In this document: positions 41,721-48,467 of the stretch, piece by piece | How positions within the stretch are numbered: the stretch's first letter is position 1 | Layout of the letters: every line of letters begins with the position of its first letter | Source: Saccharospirillum salsuginis | GTDB taxonomy: Bacteria > Pseudomonadota > Gammaproteobacteria > Pseudomonadales > Natronospirillaceae | NCBI RefSeq assembly: GCF_014651855.1 | Contig: NZ_BMXR01000009.1 | Span: 139,589 to 188,055, forward strand | Direction: 5' to 3' | Length of the DNA stretch: 48,467 bases | Translations under genes and position numbers: made by a program | The notes under the pieces: generated by a model | Told to the model about the DNA's origin: nothing | Database searches by the model: none | Seen by the model: the letters and a program-made list of their open reading frames with translations, nothing else

Positions 41721-41753
41721 TCAAGATTTTTCCCTCATGAACATTAAGGCACA

Positions 41754-43646
41754 GTGATCGTGAACCTTAACTTCGGACGGACGCTGATGCGTTGTACGGC
41801 CATCATGGTTGCCGGGTCGTCATGGGTGTGTGCATCCATCACCACCGCTCAGCCGGACTGGATGGCCTGGGTAGAGTGGCATCGACTGTACGAACAGGAT
41901 GAGTGGCACAAGATTCTCTACTACGAATCGACCCGGGGCGGTGTCCGCAGTCAGGCGGATGACCCGGCCTTTTTCCTCGCCAGGGAAGGGGCCACGCAAC
42001 CGAAATCCGAACTGATCGCCAGTATCGAGCATTTCTTGGCCGAACCCTCGGGGAGTGATAACCCCGTTCATTGTCGTTTTCCACGTCGCTATGACTGGCT
42101 CAAATCACAGTTACCTCGGACGTTGACCTGGCCGGACGTTGAATGCCCCGAATTGTCCGCTTTTATCGAACAGGCCGCACCCAAGGGCATGACCTTGGTC
42201 TATCCGGCGTCCTATTTGAACAATCCCGCTTCCATGTTCGGGCATACGTTCATACGGGTCGATGCGGAAGAAGAAGGCGGGCAACGCAATGACTTGCTGG
42301 CGTTGACCGTCAGTTATGGCGCTGATGTCAAACCCAACGAGAACGGATTTGTCTATGCGTTCAAGGGGCTGACCGGGCTTTATCCGGGCTCCGTTCGGTC
42401 CCATCCGTACTATCTGCAAGTGCAGAACTACAACGAGCTGGAATCCCGGGATATCTGGGAATACCCGTTGCACTTGACGGCCGACCAGACCGAGACCTTC
42501 ATCAAGGCCGCCTGGGAGCTGAAAGACATTAATTTCCACTACGCCTATTTGTTGAAGAACTGCTCCTACCGTTTGCTCAGCGTTTTGGAAGCGGCCTTTC
42601 CGGAATTGGATCTGGTATCGGAATACGACGCCTACGCGGTACCCATCGATACCTTACGCACCCTGGAACGGGCCGATTTGCTGGATGAACCCCACTACCG
42701 GCCGGCCATCGCCAGTCGCATTGCGTACTTGCGGCACCGTGTGCCGACGCCCGGCAATAAACTGGCCCGTCGACTGGTGGATGACGGTGTGTCAGATGCC
42801 AGGCAACAAGCATTGACGGACTATTCGCAGGATCAACAAGGTAATGTCATCGATCTGGCGTATGAGTATTCCCGGTTCAAGGCAAAACGGGACGAGGGAG
42901 ACCTGGCGGAAGTCTCCTACGACCTGCTTCGATTGCGATCGCGTTATCCCAGCGGCGAATTGAAGATTGAACCGGAAGACTGGCCCGCCGAGCCCCTGGC
43001 CGGTCACGGCATTCGGCGGATTGGACTGGGTGGAGGAGTCTGGCGCGACCGACCCTACGGCCTGCTCAGTTTCCGACCGGTCTATCATGACCGTTATGAT
43101 CGCCAGGCGGGATTCCTCAAGCATTCGCAAATCAATGCGCTGAACAGTGAATGGCGTCTGGTGGATGGCTCGGATTCACCTTTCGGCATTAAACTGGACC
43201 GATTCGACCTGGTCGATTTCAGTTCCCTGGTGCCTTATAACCCCATGACCCCGGCGATGGCCTGGACCGGGCGCCTGGGCTGGCAACGGTCATCGCCAGC
43301 GGACGCGCAATTGCCGTTCGGGGCGAGCCTGGGCCTGGGCCGGAGTCGACAACTGACGGAAAACAGCACTGTCTTTCTTATGGCGGCATTCGAGGCAAGC
43401 AGCCGCCCGGAATTCAGCTATGGCATACAGGCCGGTTGGCTGGCCAGCCTCGGTGACGATAAACGACTGGGTGTCGAGCTGCGTTCAACGGACAGTCTTC
43501 TCACCGACGACAGTCGCCTGCGTGTTGATGCCACCTACAACCATCCGCTTTCCCGGAATCAGGCGATTCGTACCCGTATAGGCTATCATCGCGACGATGA
43601 CACCGAAGGGTGGAATACTCGATTGCAATATCTGCGGTACTTCTGA
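41754..43646 (+). CDS. DUF4105 / Lnb N-terminal-domain envelope protein with barrel-like C-terminus
   Basis: A protein of up to 630 residues. The start is uncertain: GTG 41754 or 41760, or ATG 41787; all leave an N-terminal hydrophobic export signal ending near residue 32. Residues about 130-300 form the DUF4105 domain, now named after Lnb. It has the papain/NlpC-like motifs SMFGHTFIRVD (H164) and HYAYLLKNCSYRLL (C270, with H262). The C-terminal third (about 420-630) has alternating amphipathic strands ending in the aromatic RLQYLRYF, suggesting an outer-membrane beta-barrel. In Gram-positives, Lnb remodels lipoprotein acyl chains; in Gram-negatives the role of this domain is unknown. Confidence 0.8.
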   Translation: MIVNLNFGRTLMRCTAIMVAGSSWVCASITTAQPDWMAWVEWHRLYEQDEWHKILYYESTRGGVRSQADDPAFFLAREGATQPKSELIASIEHFLAEPSGSDNPVHCRFPRRYDWLKSQLPRTLTWPDVECPELSAFIEQAAPKGMTLVYPASYLNNPASMFGHTFIRVDAEEEGGQRNDLLALTVSYGADVKPNENGFVYAFKGLTGLYPGSVRSHPYYLQVQNYNELESRDIWEYPLHLTADQTETFIKAAWELKDINFHYAYLLKNCSYRLLSVLEAAFPELDLVSEYDAYAVPIDTLRTLERADLLDEPHYRPAIASRIAYLRHRVPTPGNKLARRLVDDGVSDARQQALTDYSQDQQGNVIDLAYEYSRFKAKRDEGDLAEVSYDLLRLRSRYPSGELKIEPEDWPAEPLAGHGIRRIGLGGGVWRDRPYGLLSFRPVYHDRYDRQAGFLKHSQINALNSEWRLVDGSDSPFGIKLDRFDLVDFSSLVPYNPMTPAMAWTGRLGWQRSSPADAQLPFGASLGLGRSRQLTENSTVFLMAAFEASSRPEFSYGIQAGWLASLGDDKRLGVELRSTDSLLTDDSRLRVDATYNHPLSRNQAIRTRIGYHRDDDTEGWNTRLQYLRYF

Positions 43647-43690
43647 GTGCTCGGCACGTCGCCTTTGATAAACTTCGGGGTGGCGTGCCG

Positions 43691-45166
43691 TTATTGCAGC
43701 TCAGAGCTGTCGCTGGGAGTTTCGGAACCGACGCATTCCACACTGGAGTCTTGCTCTTCCTCGCATACGTAGACTGGGTGCTCCGTATTACCGGACAGTT
43801 CGACACCGACCTGTGCTTTCACTCCTGTGTTGACCGATCGACAATCACCGGGAGCCCAGTCTTCGCAACTGGAGTTTTCCCACAGTAGGATCGGCTTGAA
43901 CCAGATCAAACGTGCCAGTTCATCGTCCTCCAGGGATTCATATACGCTGTAGTCCGGGTTGAATTCGTTTAGTGTCATATCTGTCGGGCTGGTATCGTCA
44001 TCATCGTGTACGAACAGGCTGTTGGAGAAATCCAGGTCGATGAACAGATACATTTCGCTGCCTTTCTTGTTGGAATCCAGGTCGTTGGCGTATTGGAATT
44101 CGTAGATCTTGGAATCCCGATCGATATCCGCACTGAATTGAATGTCTTTGTAGAGCGCCGCGTGAATGTCAAAGCCACCCAGGTCAACGCTGAACCCCGG
44201 GCCATCGTGCTGGCTTTCACAGGTGATTTTATGGTTGGCCATGCGGGTAAACCGGAATACGTCCTCGTTTTTGGCAGGACGGTTATCGACGAACTGACCG
44301 CTTGTTATATCGAGCCATTTGAAGTCATCCGGGGTGCAGGAATCGGTCGCTGAAGTTTTGCGACAAATGAGAATGTCACCGGTTTTCACACCGGTTGCAC
44401 CCGCCAGCAACTGTGCATTGTTGGCATCCGCCATCTCACCCGCCTCGGGGAAGTCCGTCGCCAGACAATCCGCAAGCGTATTGCCCGTTTCCGTATAGGT
44501 CACATCGCCGGGTGTTGGTTCGCTGCGTGTATATACCGGTTCCTGCGAAAAAGGGTAGGGCACGAACGCGTACCGATATGTCCAGTACTCGGCGGTGCTT
44601 TCCTGGGTCGCCTCATCGGTTCGGGGTACCGCGAATTGAACATCCAGATAGTTGAAGACGGTACTGACTCTGGAGTTGTGGTGAGCGAAATCGGTGTCCT
44701 GAGCATTGTCCTCACCACCCAGGGATAAGGGATCGGCCAGGTCGATCACGGAACCTTCCAGAATGTAGTCCTGCCCGAAACCGGAGCCACCGCCCAACAG
44801 GCGAATGCCGCCGCCGAAATAGTCTCCTCCCAGGTTGATGCTGTCGACATGGCCGGTCACACTGACCGGTGTAATGCAACTGCCCGAGCGCGGTCCGGCG
44901 TCATCGTAGTTACCATTCTCCAGAGGTCCCGGCAGGAAGAAGTCGTTACAGGCCATTGGCAGATCGGCGGCTTCGGTATCCGAAACCGCTCGGGCCGTTT
45001 GCGGTTTTTTACCGGATTGAGCATCCGTCAGGTTGCTGGCCCGCAGGGTGATGGACAATGTACTGTCACTGCCACCGGAATCGCCACCACCTCCTTCCAT
45101 GCCCTCGCAACCCAATAACATCACGACCGATAGGGAAAGAATAGGAAGAAGCGGCTTTTTAAGCAT
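43691..45166 (-). CDS. Large secreted lipoprotein, unknown function
   Basis: A 491-residue protein with a lipoprotein signal: basic start MLKKP, hydrophobic core and lipobox LLGC with the modified Cys20, followed by Glu, which predicts the outer membrane. After the cysteine come Gly/Ser/Asp-rich linker residues, then a long acidic, cysteine-containing region with no family I recognise. Asp-rich stretches (DLDFSNSLFVHDDDDTSPTD; NDLDSNKKGSEMY) suggest Ca2+ binding or thrombospondin-like acidity. The ATG at 45166 follows GAGGA; earlier in-frame starts would disrupt the signal. Convergent with the DUF4105 gene (44 bp between stops). Confidence 0.75.
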   Translation of the reverse strand: MLKKPLLPILSLSVVMLLGCEGMEGGGGDSGGSDSTLSITLRASNLTDAQSGKKPQTARAVSDTEAADLPMACNDFFLPGPLENGNYDDAGPRSGSCITPVSVTGHVDSINLGGDYFGGGIRLLGGGSGFGQDYILEGSVIDLADPLSLGGEDNAQDTDFAHHNSRVSTVFNYLDVQFAVPRTDEATQESTAEYWTYRYAFVPYPFSQEPVYTRSEPTPGDVTYTETGNTLADCLATDFPEAGEMADANNAQLLAGATGVKTGDILICRKTSATDSCTPDDFKWLDITSGQFVDNRPAKNEDVFRFTRMANHKITCESQHDGPGFSVDLGGFDIHAALYKDIQFSADIDRDSKIYEFQYANDLDSNKKGSEMYLFIDLDFSNSLFVHDDDDTSPTDMTLNEFNPDYSVYESLEDDELARLIWFKPILLWENSSCEDWAPGDCRSVNTGVKAQVGVELSGNTEHPVYVCEEEQDSSVECVGSETPSDSSELQ

Positions 45167-45258
45167 GACAGAATCCTCGCGGGCGGATAATGTGAATCTA
45201 GACAAGGATCTGGAATTGATCAATTTCTGACCCTCAACGAATTAAATAAGGGGTATAA

Positions 45259-45579
45259 ATGTCAACACTGCGGCACTTGGTGTTTTTTGAATTCAAGGCG
45301 GAAACCGACGAACTTGCCATCCAAGAGGTGTGTGACGCTTTCGGCGCACTGCCGGGCAACATCTCCGAGATCCAGGCGTACGAATTCGGCCTCAACAACT
45401 CACCGGAGGGGCTGGCTGGCGGATTCACGCACTGTTTTCAGCTTACGTTCCGTTCCGAAGCCGATCGGGATGCCTATCTGGTCCATCCGGAGCACAAAGC
45501 CTTTCAACGGATCGCGGATCCGCGAGTGAAACAGGTGATGGTCTTTGATTATTGGACGGAACAGAAATCGAAAGGGTAA
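45259..45579 (+). CDS. Dabb family (stress-responsive alpha/beta-barrel) protein
   Basis: A 106-residue protein forming a ferredoxin-like dimeric alpha/beta barrel. Key segments are LRHLVFFEFKAE at the start, PEGLAGGFTHCFQLTFRSEADRDAYLVHPEHKAF in the middle and VMVFDYW at the end. The family is common in bacteria and plants; activity is mostly unknown. AAGGGG lies just ahead of the ATG. Divergent from the lipoprotein gene with about 92 bp between starts. The last gene of ordinary base composition before the A+T-richer stretch. Confidence 0.87.
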   Translation: MSTLRHLVFFEFKAETDELAIQEVCDAFGALPGNISEIQAYEFGLNNSPEGLAGGFTHCFQLTFRSEADRDAYLVHPEHKAFQRIADPRVKQVMVFDYWTEQKSKG

Positions 45580-45675
45580 GAAGTTGAAAAGTACTCCCCC
45601 GATACGAGAACGGTTGCTCGAAAAGGGCTTTATTGGCATTGTTAGGCGCTCTTAAAGTCCAAAAGGTATTTGGCA

Positions 45676-46515
45676 ATGAGCGAATTAATGGAGCATTTCA
45701 GCAATCTATTGGCAGATGAGGAACAGATAAACGCTCAGATTGCCATCGCCATGAAGCAGATTTGTGAGAGTGCTAGAATAGGCCGGTCCGAATTTGAGAG
45801 CACCTTTACAGGAATTACCTATGCCACATGGCGCAACTATCTAAATCCTGCATATAAGAACAGTCGTTCCGTAGCTGTACTGGCGGCGCTAAGTTGGTAT
45901 ACCGGTGTCTCAATGAACAGCTTCTATTTGGGCGAGAAACTGTGCGCTTTCTTGGGGGTCAGCCAGGAAGGTCTCAGATTGCTGACTCTGATAAGCCAAC
46001 TCCATGACGAATCTTTTGAAATAGCCTGTCAAATGGCTTTTGGCCTGATTGACGAAGACAAGAAAGACTTAGTAAGGGAGTCTTACCTCAAAGCTCGATT
46101 GTTGCATCGAGAGATAGCGGGTATATGTCGTTTCCCACGCCCTCTGGATCTCAACTCGTTTTCTCAGGATTACAAACGATCATGCGCTGTAGGTATCTGC
46201 CGCTTGCAAAACAAGCTGGGATATAGCGATGCCCAAATGGCAGACATTTTGGGAGTATCGGAACACCGCTATATTCGATTGAGCGATCCTGAGGATGAAT
46301 TGCCTATTCCTGTCTTCGTCGCGGTGCGGTTTAAGGTCAAATTTCAGTTGAAAGAAACCTCATTTATCCTTGACGACATGAGTGAATATCCCGACTTCGC
46401 GCATTTGCGGCGTTTTCAAGACGCTAGAGACCGTATAATCCGTCCTCTCCTGGAGCATCTTTCGTCAGAAGCAGCGGCCCGGCTACACCGGGCACTGCTT
46501 AATCTTTTTTGGTAG
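45676..46515 (+). CDS. Two-HTH XRE-like regulator in A+T-rich stretch
   Basis: A 279-residue protein with two apparent helix-turn-helix units. The first lies near residues 22-70 (QICESARIGRSEFESTFTGITYATWRNYL, then SVAVLAALSWYTGVSMNSFYLG). The second lies near 168-220 (SCAVGICRLQNKLGYSDAQMADILGVSEHRYIRL). Both look XRE-like; a helical region links them. ATG 45676 is preferred because AAGG lies about 9 bases upstream; a TTG at 45670 would add two residues. Codon use is visibly more A/T-rich than the housekeeping genes to the left. Possibly a transcriptional regulator of this accessory cluster; no family name recognised. Confidence 0.65.
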   Translation: MSELMEHFSNLLADEEQINAQIAIAMKQICESARIGRSEFESTFTGITYATWRNYLNPAYKNSRSVAVLAALSWYTGVSMNSFYLGEKLCAFLGVSQEGLRLLTLISQLHDESFEIACQMAFGLIDEDKKDLVRESYLKARLLHREIAGICRFPRPLDLNSFSQDYKRSCAVGICRLQNKLGYSDAQMADILGVSEHRYIRLSDPEDELPIPVFVAVRFKVKFQLKETSFILDDMSEYPDFAHLRRFQDARDRIIRPLLEHLSSEAAARLHRALLNLFW

Positions 46516-46546
46516 CGTTTGACAAAATGAACAAATTTATCAAACG
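46516..46546. other. Inverted repeat after the two-HTH gene
   Basis: CGTTTGA (46516-46522) and TCAAACG (46540-46546) flank an A+T-rich centre between the stop codons of convergent genes. It may be a weak terminator or an operator. Confidence 0.35.
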
Positions 46547-46550
46547 GTGA

Positions 46551-47396
46551 CTATGCGATCTTTTTAGTGGTTATACTCCGGCTATAAGAATGATAGGCAG
46601 ATAGCATCAATTGGATGGTCTGCTCAGGTTCACGTAGGTGGAAGAGATGATCGCAAGCGTCTATCAGAGCAAAGTCAGCACCGATTTTTCGGGCGAGTTC
46701 AAAACATCGCTCCGGCGTGACATAAGGATCCAGCCCCCCCGTAAAGCAGACGCTGTGCGGTATGTTGATCTGTTCCGGTTTTTCAAAGCTGTACGAACAA
46801 ATGCGCAATGTATTCTCTATGAAACACCATATCTGGTCTTCCGTGTACCTTTGACACTTGCGTTTGGCTGCCCTGCGAATAATTTCCGATTTACGACCAG
46901 CACACTGCGAACTGGTCAGGGTATCAATGAAGCTTTCGGCAAATTTCGACCGATCCGCCAATACATCGCCCACCAGAGAAAGCGTATGCCTACGTTGTTC
47001 AGGCGTAATACTCGACATAGAACCCCCCAATGCTAAGGATCGAACCTGATTACCGTAGGCGCGACAAAATTCAAGTGCGATGGGGGTGGAATATGAGAAT
47101 ACCATTAAATGCAACGCTGAAATTCCAAGCCAATCGATTAGAGTTTTCAACAAATAAGAGTGATCCTGGATTCGATAGGATGCATGCAGTGGCGGGTTTA
47201 AACCGCATCCCGGCAGTTCAACACAATAAACGTCCAATTCTTTCTGCGCGGCTTTTGAGAACTGGTCCACACTTTCTATCTCTTGGAGATTGCCGATTAA
47301 TAGAATAGCTGGTTCGGCTCCAGGATTTGGGTAGTGCGCGAAACGGTAACTGTGGTTTTCCAATGTGATTTTTGTTGGAAGGGCTTTATACGTCAT
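46551..47396 (-). CDS. RhlA-like alpha/beta hydrolase
   Basis: A 281-residue alpha/beta-hydrolase-fold protein. The nucleophile elbow is S101 in LMVFSYSTPIALEF, where the usual Gly positions are replaced. The acid is probably the Asp of CFTGGLDPYVTPER and the base the His of DACDHLFHLREPEQ. Spacing and the region before the Asp (IENTLRICSYSFEKPEQINIP) resemble RhlA, which joins two 3-hydroxyacyl chains into the rhamnolipid precursor; its serine (about 102) falls at the same place. Identity is low by eye, so another hydrolase or acyltransferase role is possible. The start at 47396 follows AAAGG; an earlier Met at 47426 lacks a ribosome-binding site. A+T-rich codon use. Confidence 0.65.
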   Translation of the reverse strand: MTYKALPTKITLENHSYRFAHYPNPGAEPAILLIGNLQEIESVDQFSKAAQKELDVYCVELPGCGLNPPLHASYRIQDHSYLLKTLIDWLGISALHLMVFSYSTPIALEFCRAYGNQVRSLALGGSMSSITPEQRRHTLSLVGDVLADRSKFAESFIDTLTSSQCAGRKSEIIRRAAKRKCQRYTEDQIWCFIENTLRICSYSFEKPEQINIPHSVCFTGGLDPYVTPERCFELARKIGADFALIDACDHLFHLREPEQTIQLMLSAYHSYSRSITTKKIA

Positions 47397-47431
47397 TTTT
47401 CGAGGCCTTTGTTGAGGGTGGCACATTTATT

Positions 47432-47710
47432 ATGTCAGCGATTAGATGGAAGGGAATAATTGATGCTGAATACGAAGCAGATGGGTCCTTGGCGGCCGCT
47501 TTAGCCCGCTATGCACGGTATATCTGTGAACAAGAGTATTCGCTGGATATGCTGGAGCTTTATAAGAATTTGGATGTTAATGACCCGCTGCATCAACATT
47601 TGAACGATATTCGAATGCGGGATATTCCCACACTCCCTCATGTTCAGCCATTGGCCGACATTGCCTTGGCTTATGAGGCTCTATGCCGATTTAGTGGCGA
47701 GCGTTTGTGA
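47432..47710 (+). CDS. Small acidic hypothetical protein
   Basis: A 92-residue protein (MSAIRWKGIIDAEYEADGSLAAALARYARYICEQEYS...). It appears helical and acidic, with no recognised family. The ATG at 47432 is taken, with GAGGGTGG about 10-15 bases upstream; an in-frame TTG at 47372 would overlap the divergent hydrolase gene. Start codons of the two divergent genes are only 35 bp apart, so their promoters would have to overlap each other's coding sequence. Confidence 0.5.
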   Translation: MSAIRWKGIIDAEYEADGSLAAALARYARYICEQEYSLDMLELYKNLDVNDPLHQHLNDIRMRDIPTLPHVQPLADIALAYEALCRFSGERL

Positions 47711-47865
47711 TGATAGCCAAAAGAGTTGTGGAGGTGTCTTAGTAATCGTCGAGTATTATGCGGATAGGGAAATTAAACGGATCATTGCCGTCGGTGAATA
47801 AATACATCGGAATTGGATTTCCGGTTTGTCGTAACGGGGATTCAGAGAAAAGGAGGAGGAAATCT

Positions 47866-48051
47866 ATGGATGAAAAATTTAAAGAGCTATTATCGGAAAT
47901 TTACAGAACCGAAGACGAGAAACGTCGTTTTGTTAGAGGCAATCCTCGAGGTTCTGGGGATCGCAGGGAACGGCGTTTTTTATACGATGAAGTCGAAAGA
48001 GCACGTAAAGCGCTACGTGACTATAAACGGATGAATCCTCATTTGTATTAG
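47866..48051 (+). CDS. Small basic hypothetical protein
   Basis: A 61-residue highly charged protein (MDEKFKELLSEIYRTEDEKRRFVRGN... ending NPHLY), rich in Lys, Arg and Glu. The strong AAAGGAGGAGG immediately ahead fixes the start at 47866, although the frame is open further upstream to 47758. No family recognised. Confidence 0.6.
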   Translation: MDEKFKELLSEIYRTEDEKRRFVRGNPRGSGDRRERRFLYDEVERARKALRDYKRMNPHLY

Positions 48052-48091
48052 GACACCGGATAGCCGGTTGATGGGAGTATCAATCATTACG

Positions 48092-48134
48092 ACGTCTGTG
48101 CAATGTCAGCGTGCCGCTCGAAGAATGCAGACGT
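48092..48134. promoter_or_regulatory. Inverted repeat upstream of the XRE gene
   Basis: ACGTCTG (48092-48098) and CAGACGT (48128-48134) lie 30-70 bp before the XRE start; possible operator or hairpin. Confidence 0.35.
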
Positions 48135-48162
48135 TTAGGATAGACAGTTCTGAGGGGATCTC

Positions 48163-48390
48163 ATGCAACGGATTAGATACTACAGGGAACTGGCCGGCTT
48201 AACCCAATGGGAACTGGGGAAAAAATGTGGTTTTAAATCGACCCAATCTCGTATCGCCCAGTATGAAAGGGGAGGGCGGATACCCCCTTTGCCAATTGCC
48301 CGAATCATCGTGAAAGCGCTTAATCAGTCGGGAGTGAAGTGCTCCTTGGATGACGTTTTTCCTGCGGATAAGGTGCTGGCGAGGCGCTGA
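48163..48390 (+). CDS. Short XRE-family HTH protein
   Basis: A 75-residue Cro/C1-type DNA-binding protein: RIRYYRELAGLTQWELGKKCGFKSTQSRIAQYERGGRIPPLPIARIIVKALN matches the XRE helix-turn-helix, with recognition helix STQSRIAQYERG. The ATG follows GAGGGG. The short DNA-binding-only architecture is typical of phage, toxin-antitoxin or mobile-element repressors; no toxin-like partner is visible within the window. It may continue an operon beyond the right edge. Confidence 0.8.
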   Translation: MQRIRYYRELAGLTQWELGKKCGFKSTQSRIAQYERGGRIPPLPIARIIVKALNQSGVKCSLDDVFPADKVLARR

Positions 48391-48455
48391 ATATTGTTTT
48401 CAGGTTACGGCCGATTATATACCTTGAACTGGCGCATTCATTGGTAAAGCGATAC

Positions 48456-48467
48456 GCGGGGGGGGGG
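48456..48467. other. Poly-G run at window end
   Basis: The sequence ends in an uninterrupted run of G, which is atypical of this genome and looks like a sequencing or contig-end artefact. Confidence 0.7.

Noticed and set aside
48163..48390. Toxin-antitoxin pair with the 61-residue protein
   Set aside because: The small basic protein has no toxin motif and is over 100 bp away from the XRE gene; nothing supports a pair.
1..48467. CRISPR array, tRNA or rRNA genes
   Set aside because: No regularly spaced direct repeats, cloverleaf-like genes or rRNA-like sequence were seen by eye; a tRNA/rRNA search program would be decisive.

Overview
The window is chromosomal DNA from a gammaproteobacterium. 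Most of it is GC-rich, tightly packed housekeeping sequence. Gene order resembles that of Pseudomonas and marine Oceanospirillales-type bacteria: ffh / rpsP-rimM-trmD-rplS, hom-thrC-recJ-prfB-lysS, an aromatic aminotransferase next to uvrB, and an MvaT-type H-NS protein instead of classical H-NS. The assignment to a marine Oceanospirillales-like organism is inference; no rRNA gene is present to confirm it.

Layout. 1-6.2 kb: a TyrR/PhhR-type regulator followed by a complete tyrosine/homogentisate degradation operon (hppD, hmgA, fumarylacetoacetase, maiA). 6.3-10.7 kb: a lone TupA-like ATP-grasp enzyme, then minus-strand trmJ, a DUF4864 exported protein, a CorB/YfjD transporter-like protein and ypjD. 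10.8-14.8 kb: ffh and the ribosomal/tRNA-modification operon rpsP-rimM-trmD-rplS, with its own promoter and terminator. 15-23.1 kb: threonine synthesis (hom, thrC), recJ, prfB (with the programmed +1 frameshift), lysS and an MvaT-like nucleoid protein. 23.1-29.5 kb: an AsrA/Lon2-type Lon protease, a glycine-zipper protein, a PepSY protein and a PhoP/PhoQ-like two-component system. 29.5-32 kb: small metalloprotease, DUF3820 and DUF3024 genes plus a MalY/PatB-type C-S lyase. 32.5-40.9 kb: tcdA, the TIGR03546/TIGR03545 membrane pair, an RluA-family pseudouridine synthase, an aromatic aminotransferase, uvrB and a 2OG-Fe(II) oxygenase. 41.2-45.6 kb: envelope genes (DUF3015, a DUF4105/Lnb-like Cys-His protein, a large orphan lipoprotein) and a Dabb protein. 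45.6-48.4 kb: a visibly A+T-richer accessory stretch with a two-HTH regulator, an RhlA-like alpha/beta hydrolase, two small orphan proteins and a short XRE repressor. The window ends in a poly-G run that looks like a sequence end artefact.

The transamination step feeding the tyrosine pathway is probably supplied by the aminotransferase at 36.7 kb and controlled by the TyrR-type regulator, whose own start region carries a near-consensus TyrR box. Several intergenic gaps (about 1.8-2.3, 12.3-12.6, 16.4-16.5 and 32.1-32.5 kb) hold at least three families of dispersed palindromic repeats. The least explained parts are the accessory stretch at the right end, the Lnb-like/DUF3015/lipoprotein envelope cluster, and a promoter-like element at 32.03 kb that points into 500 bp of non-coding repeats.
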